A DNA stretch of 64,000 nt from SHXO01 sp964523885 (GTDB lineage Bacteria > Pseudomonadota > Gammaproteobacteria > Burkholderiales > SHXO01). Below are positions 7,091 through 16,331 of this stretch, piece by piece. Positions within the stretch are counted from its first letter, which is position 1. The number at the start of each line of letters is the position of its first letter. Location of the stretch: positions 1 through 64,000 of the forward strand of contig CAZFYX010000044.1 of assembly GCA_964523885.1 (NCBI GenBank). The letters are read 5' to 3'. A program made the translations under genes and the position numbers. The notes under the pieces are model-generated. The model saw nothing but the letters and a program-made list of their open reading frames with translations. It had not been told where the DNA came from and did no database searches.

Positions 7091-9838
7091 ATGGGCGACG
7101 GCAACGCTCGGGGATGGACGATGCGGGACAACGTGACCCAGGGTGAAACGCCGAGCTGGCATGACCGGTCGGCGGAATCGGTACTGGCCGACCTGAAGGC
7201 CACACCATCAGGCTTGAGCCAAGACGAGGCGCGGTCACGGCTTCAGACATACGGGCCCAACCGACTGCCAGAACCACCGCGGCGCAGCGCGCTCATGCGC
7301 TTTCTGCTGCAGTTTCACAACATCTTGATCTACGTGCTGCTGGGGTCGGCAGTGATCACCCTGGCGCTGGGCCACGCGGCGGACACGGCGGTGATACTCG
7401 CGGTGGTGATCGCCAATGCGATCATCGGATTCGTCCAGGAAGGCAAGGCCGAGAAGGCCATGGAGGCTATTGGGCGCATGCTTGCCCCTCGCGCCTCGGT
7501 GCTGCGCGGCGGCGAACGCCAGACCGTGGACGGTGAGGCACTGGTGCCCGGGGATATCGTCCTGCTCGAGGCCGGCGACAAAGTGCCTGCCGATCTGCGG
7601 CTTGTCATGACGCGCGGCGCATCCGTTCAAGAGGCCATCCTCACCGGTGAATCGATACCCGTGGAGAAGGGTGTCAAGCCGGTTGCCAAGAGCGTGGCGC
7701 TGGGCGATCGGACCTGCATGGCGTTCAGCGGCACCCTGGTGACCTCAGGCCAGTGCAAGGGGGTCGTAGTCGCTACTGGAGCAAGGACCCAGATCGGGCA
7801 CATCAGCGGAATGCTGTCGGCGGTCGAGGCCCTGACGACGCCGCTGGTCAAGCAGATGGACATCTTCGCCCGCTGGCTGACCGTGCTGATCCTGTTGGTC
7901 GCCGGGATCCTGCTCGCTTTCGGCTACTTCGTTCGGCATTTCCCCTTTGCAGAAATGTTCATGGTGGTGGTCGGGTTATCGGTCGCCGCGATACCCGAAG
8001 GCCTCCCCGCCGTTCTGACCATAACCCTCGCCATCGGCGTGCATGCCATGGCACGCCGCAGCGCCATCGTCAGGCGCCTTCCCGCCATCGAGACTCTGGG
8101 TTCGGTATCGGTGATTTGCACCGACAAGACCGGGACGCTCACACGCAACGAGATGGCGGTGGCCTCTGTCGCAACCCGCGCCGGAGTCTACGGGATCCCG
8201 GACACCGGCTACGCGCCGCAGGGTGAAATCCTGCTGGCAGGACGTGCGATCTTGCCGGCTGAGCATCCGCTGCTGGCCGAGCTCGGCCGCGTCGCTGCCT
8301 TGTGCAGCGACGCCTCGCTACGCGAGCACGAGGGTGATTGGACGGTGGAGGGCGACCCGATGGAAGGTGCCCTCCTTGCGTTCGCTGGCAAGACCGGAGT
8401 CGATTGGCGCGATGAGCGCAGCTCCTGGATGCGCACCGACGCCATCCCCTTCGATGCCAAGCATCGTTTCATGGCCACGTTAAATCACGACCATGAGGGC
8501 CATGCGTTCGTCCTCGTGAAGGGTGCGCCCGAGCGGATCATCTCCATGTGCCGGGAGCAGCGATCGGCCGCGGGTGGGGTGCAGCCGCTGGAGGACGGGT
8601 TCTGGCGCGAAGCCGCCGAGCGCGTCGCTTCCCAAGGCCAGCGTGTTCTTGCGCTCGCGTCACGATCGGTGCTGCCAGAGCACACCGTGCTCGAGCACGC
8701 GGACGTGGAAGCCTCACTGACCCTGCTCGGACTGGTCGGGCTGATTGATCCGCCGCGGGCGGAGGCGATTGCAGCAGTGGGCGAATGCCATGGCGCGGGC
8801 ATTCGCGTGAAGATGATCACCGGCGACCATGCCGGCACGGCACGGGCGATCGGCCGGCAAATCGGCTTGCAGAACCCGGAGAAGGTGCTCACGGGCATCG
8901 ATCTCGATGCCATGGACGATCCCCGGCTCGCGGCCGCAGTGCTGGAGACCGATGTTTTCGCGCGCACCAGCCCCGAGCACAAGCTCCGACTGGTAATGGC
9001 GCTGCAGTCACAAGGCCTCAGCGTCGCCATGACAGGTGACGGAGTGAACGACGCACCCGCGCTGAAACGCGCGGACGCCGGTATCGCGATGGGCAGGAAG
9101 GGCACGGAAGCCGCGAAGGAGGCCGCGGAACTGGTGCTGGCGGACGACAACTTCGCGTCGATCGTCGCTGCCGTCCGGGAGGGGCGGACGGTCTACGACA
9201 ACATCAAGAAGGTAATCAGCTGGACGCTTCCCACCAATGCAGGAGAAGCCATGACCATCATCGCGGCGCTGCTGATGGGCATGACGCTGCCGGTGACGCC
9301 CGTTCAGATCCTATGGATCAACCTGATCACTGCCGTCACCCTCGGCATTGCGCTGGCATTCGAGCCGACCGAGGAGAACAGCATGTGTCGTCCGCCGCGC
9401 GCTCGCAACCAACCCCTGCTCGATGGCGAACTGGTGTGGCACATCGTGCTGGTGGCGGTCTTGTTCGTGGGTGGCGTGTTCGGGATCTTCGCGTACGCGA
9501 TCGACCGCGGCTATTCGGTCGAGCTCGCCCGCACCATTGCCCTCAACACACTTGTCGTCATGGAGATCTTCCATCTGTTCTTCATTCGGAACATCTATGG
9601 AACCTCGCTTACCTGGAAAGCCGTGCGCGGTACGAAAGTGGTGTGGCTGACGGTGGTCATCATCACAGTCGCTCAGTTCTCGATCACTTACCTTCCACCG
9701 CTGCAAGCGATATTCCAGACTGTAGCGGTGCCATTCCTGGACGGGGTGCTCATCGTTGGTGTGGGCGTCGCGCTGTTTGCCATCATCGAGATCGAGAAAC
9801 AGCTGCGGCTGCGTCTTCGCGCGATGCGGGCGGCGTGA
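7091..9838 (+). CDS. P-type (type II-like) cation-transporting ATPase
   Basis: Inner-membrane ion pump of 915 aa resembling Ca2+/Na+ type P2 ATPases. It shows an N-terminal cation-ATPase region, the actuator loop TGES, the phosphorylation motif DKTGTLT (Asp345), KGAPE and TGDGVNDAPALKRADAG, and about ten membrane spans. M4 has VAAIPEGLP and M5 NAGE, which match SERCA cation ligands. M6 reads NLITAV, so the acidic ligand equivalent to SERCA Asp800 is an alanine. The substrate is therefore uncertain. Start may be 7091 or ATG 7121. It follows the Usp gene on the same strand. Confidence 0.9.
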   Translation: MGDGNARGWTMRDNVTQGETPSWHDRSAESVLADLKATPSGLSQDEARSRLQTYGPNRLPEPPRRSALMRFLLQFHNILIYVLLGSAVITLALGHAADTAVILAVVIANAIIGFVQEGKAEKAMEAIGRMLAPRASVLRGGERQTVDGEALVPGDIVLLEAGDKVPADLRLVMTRGASVQEAILTGESIPVEKGVKPVAKSVALGDRTCMAFSGTLVTSGQCKGVVVATGARTQIGHISGMLSAVEALTTPLVKQMDIFARWLTVLILLVAGILLAFGYFVRHFPFAEMFMVVVGLSVAAIPEGLPAVLTITLAIGVHAMARRSAIVRRLPAIETLGSVSVICTDKTGTLTRNEMAVASVATRAGVYGIPDTGYAPQGEILLAGRAILPAEHPLLAELGRVAALCSDASLREHEGDWTVEGDPMEGALLAFAGKTGVDWRDERSSWMRTDAIPFDAKHRFMATLNHDHEGHAFVLVKGAPERIISMCREQRSAAGGVQPLEDGFWREAAERVASQGQRVLALASRSVLPEHTVLEHADVEASLTLLGLVGLIDPPRAEAIAAVGECHGAGIRVKMITGDHAGTARAIGRQIGLQNPEKVLTGIDLDAMDDPRLAAAVLETDVFARTSPEHKLRLVMALQSQGLSVAMTGDGVNDAPALKRADAGIAMGRKGTEAAKEAAELVLADDNFASIVAAVREGRTVYDNIKKVISWTLPTNAGEAMTIIAALLMGMTLPVTPVQILWINLITAVTLGIALAFEPTEENSMCRPPRARNQPLLDGELVWHIVLVAVLFVGGVFGIFAYAIDRGYSVELARTIALNTLVVMEIFHLFFIRNIYGTSLTWKAVRGTKVVWLTVVIITVAQFSITYLPPLQAIFQTVAVPFLDGVLIVGVGVALFAIIEIEKQLRLRLRAMRAA

Positions 9839-9991
9839 GAGGGGGCATTCCAGTGCGTGGTTGAGGGCTCTTGTGCCCCTGGTGGTGCGCGCCGGGCAAT
9901 CCATTGCCGCCCATCCGGGGGCGCCGATTGTCCCCGATGGAGGTCGGTAGGTGACGAAAGCTAGATTGAAACGCCCCGGACACGCAAGCAA

Positions 9992-10013
9992 GCCCGGGTG
10001 ATCGCCCCCGGGC
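9992..10013. terminator. Hairpin at 3' end of ketoacyl synthase gene
   Basis: GCCCGGG (9992-9998) pairs with CCCGGGC (10007-10013), a few bases beyond the stop of the minus-strand synthase gene. No T run follows on either strand, so termination is only a possibility. Confidence 0.35.
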
Positions 10014-10016
10014 GCT

Positions 10017-11258
10017 CTACTCCCGAGTCACCACGAGCGAAGCATTCTGACCACCGAACCCGAACGCGTTCACCTGGAATGCGTCGATCCGCGTGGGCGC
10101 GGGTTCGTTGATGACGACGTGCAGGTCGCCGACCTCGGGCATCAGGTCGCGCCTGTCGTGCGTCCCCGCAGTCGCCATCAGCGCATTCTGCTTCATGCTG
10201 TGGAGCCCGACGAGCAGACCCAGCGCGCCCGCAGGTCCGTGCGGGTGCCCGAAGTTTCCCTTGGGGGCCGTGATGGGCAAGGGAACGTTGCGCGTGCCGT
10301 AGATGCGGTTCAGCGCGCTCACCTCTGCGATATCGCCGACCTGAGTGCCTGTCCCGTGCGTCACCACGGCATCCACGTCGTCCACGCCGCCAGCCAGCGC
10401 GGCACTCTGCAACGCCAACTCCATCACCCGCTGCTCCCACCTGCCCTCCGGCTCGGGCGAGGAAGGATGGTAGCCGTCGGATAGCGAGGCGTAGCCGCGC
10501 AGCATGCCGTGGATGCTGGCGCCGCGCCGGCGGGCCAGGTCCGCGCGTTCGAGCACGAACACCCCCGCCCCCTCCCCGAGCATGACGCCGAAGCGTTCCC
10601 GGTGAAACGGGCGGCACGCCTTGTACGGGTCGGGCTGCGGCTTGAACATGCCGTTGTTCCGCGCGCCGAAGAACACGAGCGGGCTGATCGGACAGTCGGT
10701 GCCGCCGGCGATCGCCACGTCCACCTCACCCGTCTCGATCATCCGTGCGGCAATACCCATCGCGTCATGCGACGAGGCGCAGGCGGTGGCCACGGCGAGC
10801 TGCGGACCGTGCAGTCCCCAGCGCAATGAGATCAGGCTGCAGGGCATGTTGAGCAGCGACTTGACCATGAACCTCGAGTCCACCGCCTGCGGGCCTGTGG
10901 CGGTGAGGGCCTCCTGCCCGACCGCATGCACGTCCACGCCACCCAGGGCGCTGCCGATGATCACGGCGGTGCGCAGCGGGTCGAGCTGCGCAAGGCCGGA
11001 GTCCTGCACCGCCTGGGTCGCAGCGGCCATCGCATACTGAGAGAACGTGGCCGAGTTGCGCCCCACGCGCTCTTCCATCCATGCCAACGGGTCGAAGGCG
11101 TCGATCAGGGACATCCAGATGTTCTCGTGGCCGGGCTGGTCGTTCCAGGGTGTGGGTCCCGCGACCACCTTGCCGGCGGACATGCTGCGGTTGAACTCGT
11201 CCACGCTCTGTCCGATGGATGAGATGACCCCCAGTCCGGTAATCGCGACGTTGTCCAT
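10017..11258 (-). CDS. Beta-ketoacyl-ACP synthase (FabB/FabF-like, orphan)
   Basis: Condensing enzyme of the KAS I/II fold (413 aa), catalysing decarboxylative condensation of malonyl-ACP with an acyl thioester. The Cys-His-His triad is visible: Cys160 in TACASS, His301 in HGTGT, His338 in GHPHGPAG, with Lys333 in APKGNFGH. GHPHGPAG departs slightly from the usual GHxxGAAG. There is no ACP, fabG or fabD next to it, so it is probably a dedicated second synthase instead of the housekeeping fabF. Its substrate cannot be told from sequence. Confidence 0.85.
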   Translation of the reverse strand: MDNVAITGLGVISSIGQSVDEFNRSMSAGKVVAGPTPWNDQPGHENIWMSLIDAFDPLAWMEERVGRNSATFSQYAMAAATQAVQDSGLAQLDPLRTAVIIGSALGGVDVHAVGQEALTATGPQAVDSRFMVKSLLNMPCSLISLRWGLHGPQLAVATACASSHDAMGIAARMIETGEVDVAIAGGTDCPISPLVFFGARNNGMFKPQPDPYKACRPFHRERFGVMLGEGAGVFVLERADLARRRGASIHGMLRGYASLSDGYHPSSPEPEGRWEQRVMELALQSAALAGGVDDVDAVVTHGTGTQVGDIAEVSALNRIYGTRNVPLPITAPKGNFGHPHGPAGALGLLVGLHSMKQNALMATAGTHDRRDLMPEVGDLHVVINEPAPTRIDAFQVNAFGFGGQNASLVVTRE

Positions 11259-11823
11259 GATGGTCTGCTCGTGTGGCTTGCCTGGGATGTTGGATCCGGC
11301 TGCCCGCCGGGAGACCGCGCAGTTGCAAAGGCTGCATTCGCAGCCCGAACTGGTGCGGTGTGAGGTAGTCCCGGCTGCCGTTCAACCCTATTGTAGTGGC
11401 TCCTGCGTCTGCAGGTCACCGCTCAGGACCACGAGAACCTCGCGCCCATCCTGCCGTGTCCCGATGTACCCGATCGCTCCGGCGACAGCGGCGCAACGGG
11501 CGGGCCGGAGCCCGGACAGGATGAACGTGTGGTGTTCCCCCGACGGGAGTTCTCGCCCACCCGTGCCGGCGGTGCTGCCGCCGCTGGGAGTCAGCGGCCA
11601 GGATCCGCCCCTGCTGATCCGCTGCAGCGGACGGCTGGCGCAGGCCGGGTTGCCGGCTGCATACTGGCGCCTCGACCAAGCCCGAGCGAAGACCGCCAGC
11701 CGATTCGACGGTTTCGTGTGACGGTGCGGAGGCCTTCATAATGACCGACCTCGAACTCCTCCCGCGCGGAGACGAGACGAACAGCTGCATCGATCCCGGC
11801 TCCCTGCCAGGCGGGGCCGTCCC
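11259..11823. other. Region without an assignable gene
   Basis: 565 bp between the divergently oriented ketoacyl synthase and protease genes. Open frames exist on both strands but are typical GC-rich shadows (Arg/Pro/Ser-rich, no recognisable family, no ribosome-binding site). It may hold promoters for both flanking genes or the remains of a lost gene. Confidence 0.4.
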
Positions 11824-12738
11824 GTGAGGCAAGTATGTCTGCTGCGCCTGGCGGTTCTCCTTCCGTGGACGCCCTCACTGTGGGCCGCCGGCCTGGCGCT
11901 GATCGGAATGCCCCCTCAGGCAATACTCGTTGACGAGGTCCTTCGACAGCAGCGTGGCGGGGAGATCGAGGCGCTGGCCCGGTATGTCGCCAGCACTACG
12001 GTCCGGGTTCACCTCGAAGTCCTCGCGCGGGACAGGCACGGCGCCGTCATCCTGGACCCGGCGGCCGGATCGCCCAGGACGGACACCATGTTCTGCAGCG
12101 GGACCATTGCAGGCACGCGGCAGATCGTGCTGGCGGCGCACTGCTTCGACGGAGAGCTCGCCTATGCCGTCTCCAGCTACCCGGTGACGGTCTACTTCGG
12201 CCCCGACGTGGACAAGGCTCGTGAGTCGGGTCTGGTCAGGAACATGATCGACCATGCGATCGAGCCGGAATATGTCCGGTCGTCGCACCGGGGCAGTGAT
12301 GCGGCGATGATCGAGCTGGACACCGATGTGCCGGCCGGGTTCTACCCCGCCACGCCGGTGAACAGCCTGGCGGAACTGCTGGACAACGCGTCGAACCTGA
12401 AGGTCTATCTGGCGGGCATCGGGGCCACCCGGAATGGGGACCTGCCGGACGCCAGGGCGCGCTTCGGGGAAGTCGGGATCCGGGATGGTGTCGCGTCGAT
12501 CCGGGAGGACCAGGACGTCCTCGTGACGGTTCCGCTCTCGCGCTTGCGCAAGGACCGGCTGGCGAGCTGCGGCGGTGACTCTGGCGGACAGATGTTCGCC
12601 CTGATGCGCGGTGACATCCGGTGGGTCGGTACGACGGTCTCGGGGAACTGCGCGAGCTGGACGGTGAGCACGGTGATGACGGCTGACCGGGTGAAAGCCC
12701 TGGAGTCCTTGCTGGGTAAACCAGCTGATCCAAGGTGA
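11824..12738 (+). CDS. Secreted trypsin-like serine protease (S1)
   Basis: Predicted 304-aa exported protease. An N-terminal hydrophobic signal (residues about 5-23) is followed by an S1 fold with the full triad: His106 in LAAHCF, Asp159 in SDAAMIELD, Ser253 in CGGDSGG. Cys91/Cys107 and Cys249 with a late Cys could form the family disulfides. The start is GTG at 11824; no good in-frame ATG lies nearby. It stands alone between the synthase and the PQQ dehydrogenase. The substrate is unknown. Confidence 0.85.
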   Translation: MRQVCLLRLAVLLPWTPSLWAAGLALIGMPPQAILVDEVLRQQRGGEIEALARYVASTTVRVHLEVLARDRHGAVILDPAAGSPRTDTMFCSGTIAGTRQIVLAAHCFDGELAYAVSSYPVTVYFGPDVDKARESGLVRNMIDHAIEPEYVRSSHRGSDAAMIELDTDVPAGFYPATPVNSLAELLDNASNLKVYLAGIGATRNGDLPDARARFGEVGIRDGVASIREDQDVLVTVPLSRLRKDRLASCGGDSGGQMFALMRGDIRWVGTTVSGNCASWTVSTVMTADRVKALESLLGKPADPR

Positions 12739-12947
12739 CCGCGTCTCCGTCCCGGTGATCCGCTCTGCTGCGTTGCGGCAGGGGCGCATCGCCCAGGTTC
12801 AGGGCGCGCCGGACCCGTCCGCGACGCAGGGCGCTCAGGGAAAGTCATTCGGGGAGCCCGCGTCCATGGGATGCCGGGAACATGTGCCTTCGACTGCCCG
12901 CATTGCACTGCGTCGGAATTTCTTGCAGCGAAGGTACTTGATCCGCA

Positions 12948-12975
12948 GGCAGTGCCTTGTAATGATGGCACTGCC
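12948..12975. promoter_or_regulatory. Inverted repeat upstream of the PQQ dehydrogenase
   Basis: GGCAGTGCC (12948-12956) and GGCACTGCC (12967-12975) form a perfect 9-bp inverted repeat with a 10-nt centre, in the 323-bp gap before the dehydrogenase gene, which has no gene of its own. It may be an operator or the protease terminator; there is no T run. A strong double ribosome-binding site (GGGAGG, GGAGG) precedes ATG 13062. Confidence 0.45.
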
Positions 12976-13061
12976 GTAGCCGCTGCAGCGGCCGCAGACC
13001 GGCCCTCGCAGCCACGGCGAGCAGTGCTTTGCCAAAACATAACAGCGGGAGGTGATGGAGG

Positions 13062-14753
13062 ATGAGCAGGATCTCGACAGGAGTGCTGAGCGGTATCGCC
13101 GTCGCGGCCTTGGCGACGGTTTCCGCATCGGCCATGGCCCAGTCGGAATGGGCGCACTACGGCAACGACCAGTCCAACACACGCTACAGCACGTTGAACC
13201 AGGTCAACACCGGCAACGTGCAGAACCTCAAGGCGGTCTGGGCCCACTCGCTGGGCACCTCGGACAGCCAGGAGTCCACGCCGCTGATCATCGGCGACAC
13301 GATGTATGTGACCAGCTCGACGGGACCCAAGTACGTGTTCGCCCTGGACGCGCGCAGCGGCGAGAAGAAGTGGGCCTACCAGCCCGAGCTGCCCTCGGAC
13401 TACATGGCCACGGTGTGCTGCGGCCTGGACAACCGCGGGGTGGCCGTGGCCAACGGCAAGGTCTTCGTCGGGCGCCTGGATGCCAAGCTCGAGGCGCTGG
13501 ATGCCAAGACCGGCAAGCGGCTGTGGACGGCCACGGTGGCCGACTACAAGAAGGGCTACGCGATCACCTCGCCCCCCCTGGTGGTGAAGGATCTGGTCAT
13601 CACCGGGATGGCCGGCGGCGAGTACGGCGTGCGCGGGTTCGTGGCGGCCTACAAGCAGTCCACCGGCGAGCAGGTATGGAAGACCTACACCATCCCGGGC
13701 CCGGGCGAGCCGGGCAACGACACCTGGAAGGGTGACTCGTGGAAGACCGGCGGGGGCTCGACCTGGGGCGTGGGCTCGTACGACGCCAAGCGCAACCTGG
13801 TGTTCTGGTCGACCTCCAACGCCGGCCCGTGGGGCGCGCAGACGCGCGGCACCGATTCCAGCGACTACGGCCCGTACTCCAATCTGTGGACTGCCTCGCA
13901 GCTGGCCATGGACGCCGACACCGGCAAGATCGCCTGGGGCTACCAGTACACCCCGCACGACGCCTGGGACTACGACGGCATCAACGAGGCCGTGCTCACC
14001 GACCTGAAGATCGGCGGCAGCAGCGTGCCGGCACTGATGCATGCCGACCGCAACGGGTTCTTCTACGTGGTCAACCGTGAAACCGGGAAGCTCGTCGCAG
14101 CCGATCCGTTCGTCACCGTGAACTGGGCCACCCACGTGGACCTCAACACGGGCAAGCCGGTGGAGGCCGCCAACAACGAGAAGCGCCCGCAGCTGGGCAA
14201 GTGGGCTCGCAACGTGTGCCCGAACCTCATTGGCGGCAAGAACTGGCAGCCGATGTCCTACAGTGCGCAGACCGGGCTGGTGTACCTGCCGGCGTTCAAC
14301 ATGTGCATGGACATCGCCAACCGCGAGGAGGAGTACACCCCGGGCAAGTTCTACCTGGCCTCCGAGTTCGACCTGGGCAAGCCCGGCGCCACCGGTTCGC
14401 ATCTGGCCGAGTTCATCGCCTGGGATCCAGTCGCCAAGAAGAAGGCCTGGGTGATCGAGGAAGAGAACATGTGGGCGGGCGGTGCGATGTCCACGGCGGG
14501 CGGGCTGGTCTTCTACGGCAATATCAACGGCATGCTCAAGGCGGTGGACGCCAAGAGCGGCAAGGTGCTGTGGCAGTTCCGCGTCGGCACGGGCATCACG
14601 CAGAGCCCGGTGACCTACTCGATCGACGGCAAGCAGTACATCGCCGTGGTCGCGGGCCGACTGAAGGGCCCGCCGTCCTTCTTCGGCAAGATCGGCCAGA
14701 AGATGACCGAGCAGAGCCCCGAAGGCGGGATCCTGATGGTGTTCGCGCTCTGA
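13062..14753 (+). CDS. PQQ-dependent alcohol/methanol dehydrogenase, lanthanide-type motif
   Basis: Periplasmic quinoprotein oxidising an alcohol and passing electrons to cytochrome c. The product is 563 aa with a signal peptide (cleavage near AMAQ, residue 27). It has the eight-bladed propeller pattern (W-motifs such as DAKTGKRLW), the vicinal disulfide Cys119-Cys120 in TVCCGLDNRG, and the metal site WDYDG with Asp303 (catalytic) and Asp305. The extra Asp two residues on is the hallmark of XoxF/ExaF/PedH-type enzymes using a lanthanide instead of Ca2+. The downstream cytochrome and binding protein fit a xox-like unit. The alcohol used is not determined. Confidence 0.9.
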   Translation: MSRISTGVLSGIAVAALATVSASAMAQSEWAHYGNDQSNTRYSTLNQVNTGNVQNLKAVWAHSLGTSDSQESTPLIIGDTMYVTSSTGPKYVFALDARSGEKKWAYQPELPSDYMATVCCGLDNRGVAVANGKVFVGRLDAKLEALDAKTGKRLWTATVADYKKGYAITSPPLVVKDLVITGMAGGEYGVRGFVAAYKQSTGEQVWKTYTIPGPGEPGNDTWKGDSWKTGGGSTWGVGSYDAKRNLVFWSTSNAGPWGAQTRGTDSSDYGPYSNLWTASQLAMDADTGKIAWGYQYTPHDAWDYDGINEAVLTDLKIGGSSVPALMHADRNGFFYVVNRETGKLVAADPFVTVNWATHVDLNTGKPVEAANNEKRPQLGKWARNVCPNLIGGKNWQPMSYSAQTGLVYLPAFNMCMDIANREEEYTPGKFYLASEFDLGKPGATGSHLAEFIAWDPVAKKKAWVIEEENMWAGGAMSTAGGLVFYGNINGMLKAVDAKSGKVLWQFRVGTGITQSPVTYSIDGKQYIAVVAGRLKGPPSFFGKIGQKMTEQSPEGGILMVFAL

Positions 14754-14784
14754 TCGGAGCGTTCGTTTCGTAGAGAAGAGCCAG

Positions 14785-14822
14785 GGCGGCGGGGCGGGGT
14801 GGTAGCGTCCCGCCGCCTTTTT
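14785..14822 (+). terminator. Rho-independent terminator after the PQQ dehydrogenase
   Basis: GGCGGCGGG (14785-14793) pairs perfectly with CCCGCCGCC (14809-14817), followed by TTTTT (14818-14822). It lies between the dehydrogenase and its cytochrome gene, so it may lower cytochrome expression relative to the dehydrogenase. Confidence 0.8.
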
Positions 14823-14873
14823 GTCGGCGTGCCCGGCACGCCGGCGCGGCCTGCAGACCCAGGGGAGGAAGTC

Positions 14874-15260
14874 TTGCTGCAGAAGTACGCGATTGCGCTG
14901 GTGGCGGGGACTGCCTGCGCGATGACCATGACATGCATCCTGCGCCCGGCGAGCGCCGACGATGCGGCCGCGCGGCCGGTGAACCCTTACTCGGGCAACA
15001 AGCAGGTGGCCGAGGAGGGCGCCAGCCTGTTCAACCAGTACTGCTCGCATTGCCATGGCCAGTGGGCCGACCAGGCCGAGCGGCCGCGCGACCTGCGGCG
15101 GCTGAAGCTGCGCTACGGCGACGACATGATCGTGACCTTCTACACCACGGTGCAGAACGGCCGCATGGACAAGGGCATGCCGGTGTGGAAAGGCGTGCTG
15201 CCGGACGACACGCTCTGGAGGATCTACAGTTTCCTGGAGACGGTCCAGGTGGACGAGTAA
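14874..15260 (+). CDS. Periplasmic cytochrome c (XoxG-like partner)
   Basis: Predicted 128-aa monohaem cytochrome c with signal peptide (hydrophobic residues about 5-20, cleavage near ASADD). The haem motif is CSHCH, and a candidate axial methionine lies in KGMPVWKG. TTG 14874 is chosen because AGGGGAGG ends 5 bases before it and no ATG lies between. Position after a PQQ dehydrogenase suggests it is the electron acceptor, carrying electrons to the respiratory chain. The family is that of c-type cytochromes in PQQ-alcohol dehydrogenase clusters. Confidence 0.85.
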   Translation: MLQKYAIALVAGTACAMTMTCILRPASADDAAARPVNPYSGNKQVAEEGASLFNQYCSHCHGQWADQAERPRDLRRLKLRYGDDMIVTFYTTVQNGRMDKGMPVWKGVLPDDTLWRIYSFLETVQVDE

Positions 15261-15265
15261 CGGTC

Positions 15266-16321
15266 ATGGGGCATGTTGCCGTGCGCGCCTGGCTCGTGGC
15301 AGCCAGCGCGGCTTTCGTCCTGTGCGCCGCAGGATCGGCTGCAGCACATGGGGTCTCGCTGGACCTCGATCACCCCTATGCGGAGAATTCCGCATTCCAT
15401 CGCAATTTCGTGGTGCCGTGGGCGCAGCAGGTGCAGACCACGTCCGGTGGGCGGATCCATTTCCACCTGCACCCGGCTTCCAGGCGCGGAGGTGGCGCCC
15501 AGGGCCTGTATGAGCAGCTGCAGCAGGGCGGCGTCGATGTCGCGCTGGTCCCGCTCGAGGCTTCGCGCGAGCGCTTTGCGCGGATGGCGCTGATGCAGAT
15601 CCCGTTCAGCATTCGAACCGGCCAGGGCGGCAGCCTGGCCGCCTGGGAGTATGCCCGCCTGAACGACGTGCTCGACCGTGACTTCGACGAAGTGCGGGTG
15701 ATCGCCCTGCATGCCGGGGATGGAACGCAGCTGCACTTCGGCAAGGCCTTCAGTGAACCGCCGGGACAGGTGAACGGGCTGCGGATTGCAGCGCTCACGC
15801 CGAGCGATGCGGCACTGCTTTCGGCCATGGGGGCGACGGCCGTGAGTCTTCCGGCTGAGCGCGTCGCGGATGCGCTGGACCAGGGAACGGTGGACGCCGC
15901 ACTGCTTTCCTGGGAGCGCGCCGCGGCACTGGGCGTGGACCGGGTTGCGAAGTCCCACCTCGAGGTGGGAGCGGGCAATCCGGGCATGACCTCGACGCTG
16001 TTCGTGTTCGCGATGAGCGGCGGCAGCTTCCGATCGCTTGCCGACGACCTCAAGACCGTGGTCGACGGCGGCAGCGGCAAGGACACCGCGGCCTGGCTCG
16101 GACGCGTGCTCGACGAGGCCGCAGCGAAGGCTCGTCAGGCGGCAGCGGCACGCGGCGACGCGATCTCCGTGCTCACGCCCCCGGAGCGGGAGAAGTGGTT
16201 GCAGGCGGCGCGAGCGGTCGGCGACGCGCAGGTCAAGGCGCTGGAGCAGGCAGAGATCCCGGTGCGTTCGCTGCTGCAGAGCGCGCGCGAGCAGCTGCAG
16301 GAGCTCGATCCCGGCAAGTAG
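15266..16321 (+). CDS. TRAP-type (DctP-like) periplasmic binding protein
   Basis: Predicted 351-aa periplasmic protein with a signal peptide (AASAAFVLCAAGSAAAHG). The fold landmarks (FVVPWAQQVQTTSGGRIHFHLHPAS; LYEQLQQGGVDVALVPLE, each quoted as separate strands) are those of DctP-type TRAP substrate-binding proteins. No DctQ or DctM permease gene is in the window. It starts 5 bp after the cytochrome stop, so the two are likely co-translated. Its place behind a PQQ dehydrogenase and cytochrome is where XoxJ/MxaJ sits in methylotrophs, suggesting a role as dehydrogenase partner instead of transport. Confidence 0.8.
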   Translation: MGHVAVRAWLVAASAAFVLCAAGSAAAHGVSLDLDHPYAENSAFHRNFVVPWAQQVQTTSGGRIHFHLHPASRRGGGAQGLYEQLQQGGVDVALVPLEASRERFARMALMQIPFSIRTGQGGSLAAWEYARLNDVLDRDFDEVRVIALHAGDGTQLHFGKAFSEPPGQVNGLRIAALTPSDAALLSAMGATAVSLPAERVADALDQGTVDAALLSWERAAALGVDRVAKSHLEVGAGNPGMTSTLFVFAMSGGSFRSLADDLKTVVDGGSGKDTAAWLGRVLDEAAAKARQAAAARGDAISVLTPPEREKWLQAARAVGDAQVKALEQAEIPVRSLLQSAREQLQELDPGK

Positions 16322-16331
16322 CAGGCGCCGA

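Noticed and set aside
11416..11832. Minus-strand ORF in the gap before the protease
   Set aside because: Low-complexity composition with no start signal and no recognisable domain.
12405..15056. Very long minus-strand frame opposite the protease, dehydrogenase and cytochrome genes
   Set aside because: It is a GC-rich shadow: His/Arg/Gly-rich, no family, and fully opposite well-supported genes. The same applies to long frames opposite guaB (2343-4091), guaA (4121-5854) and lepA (34933-37086).
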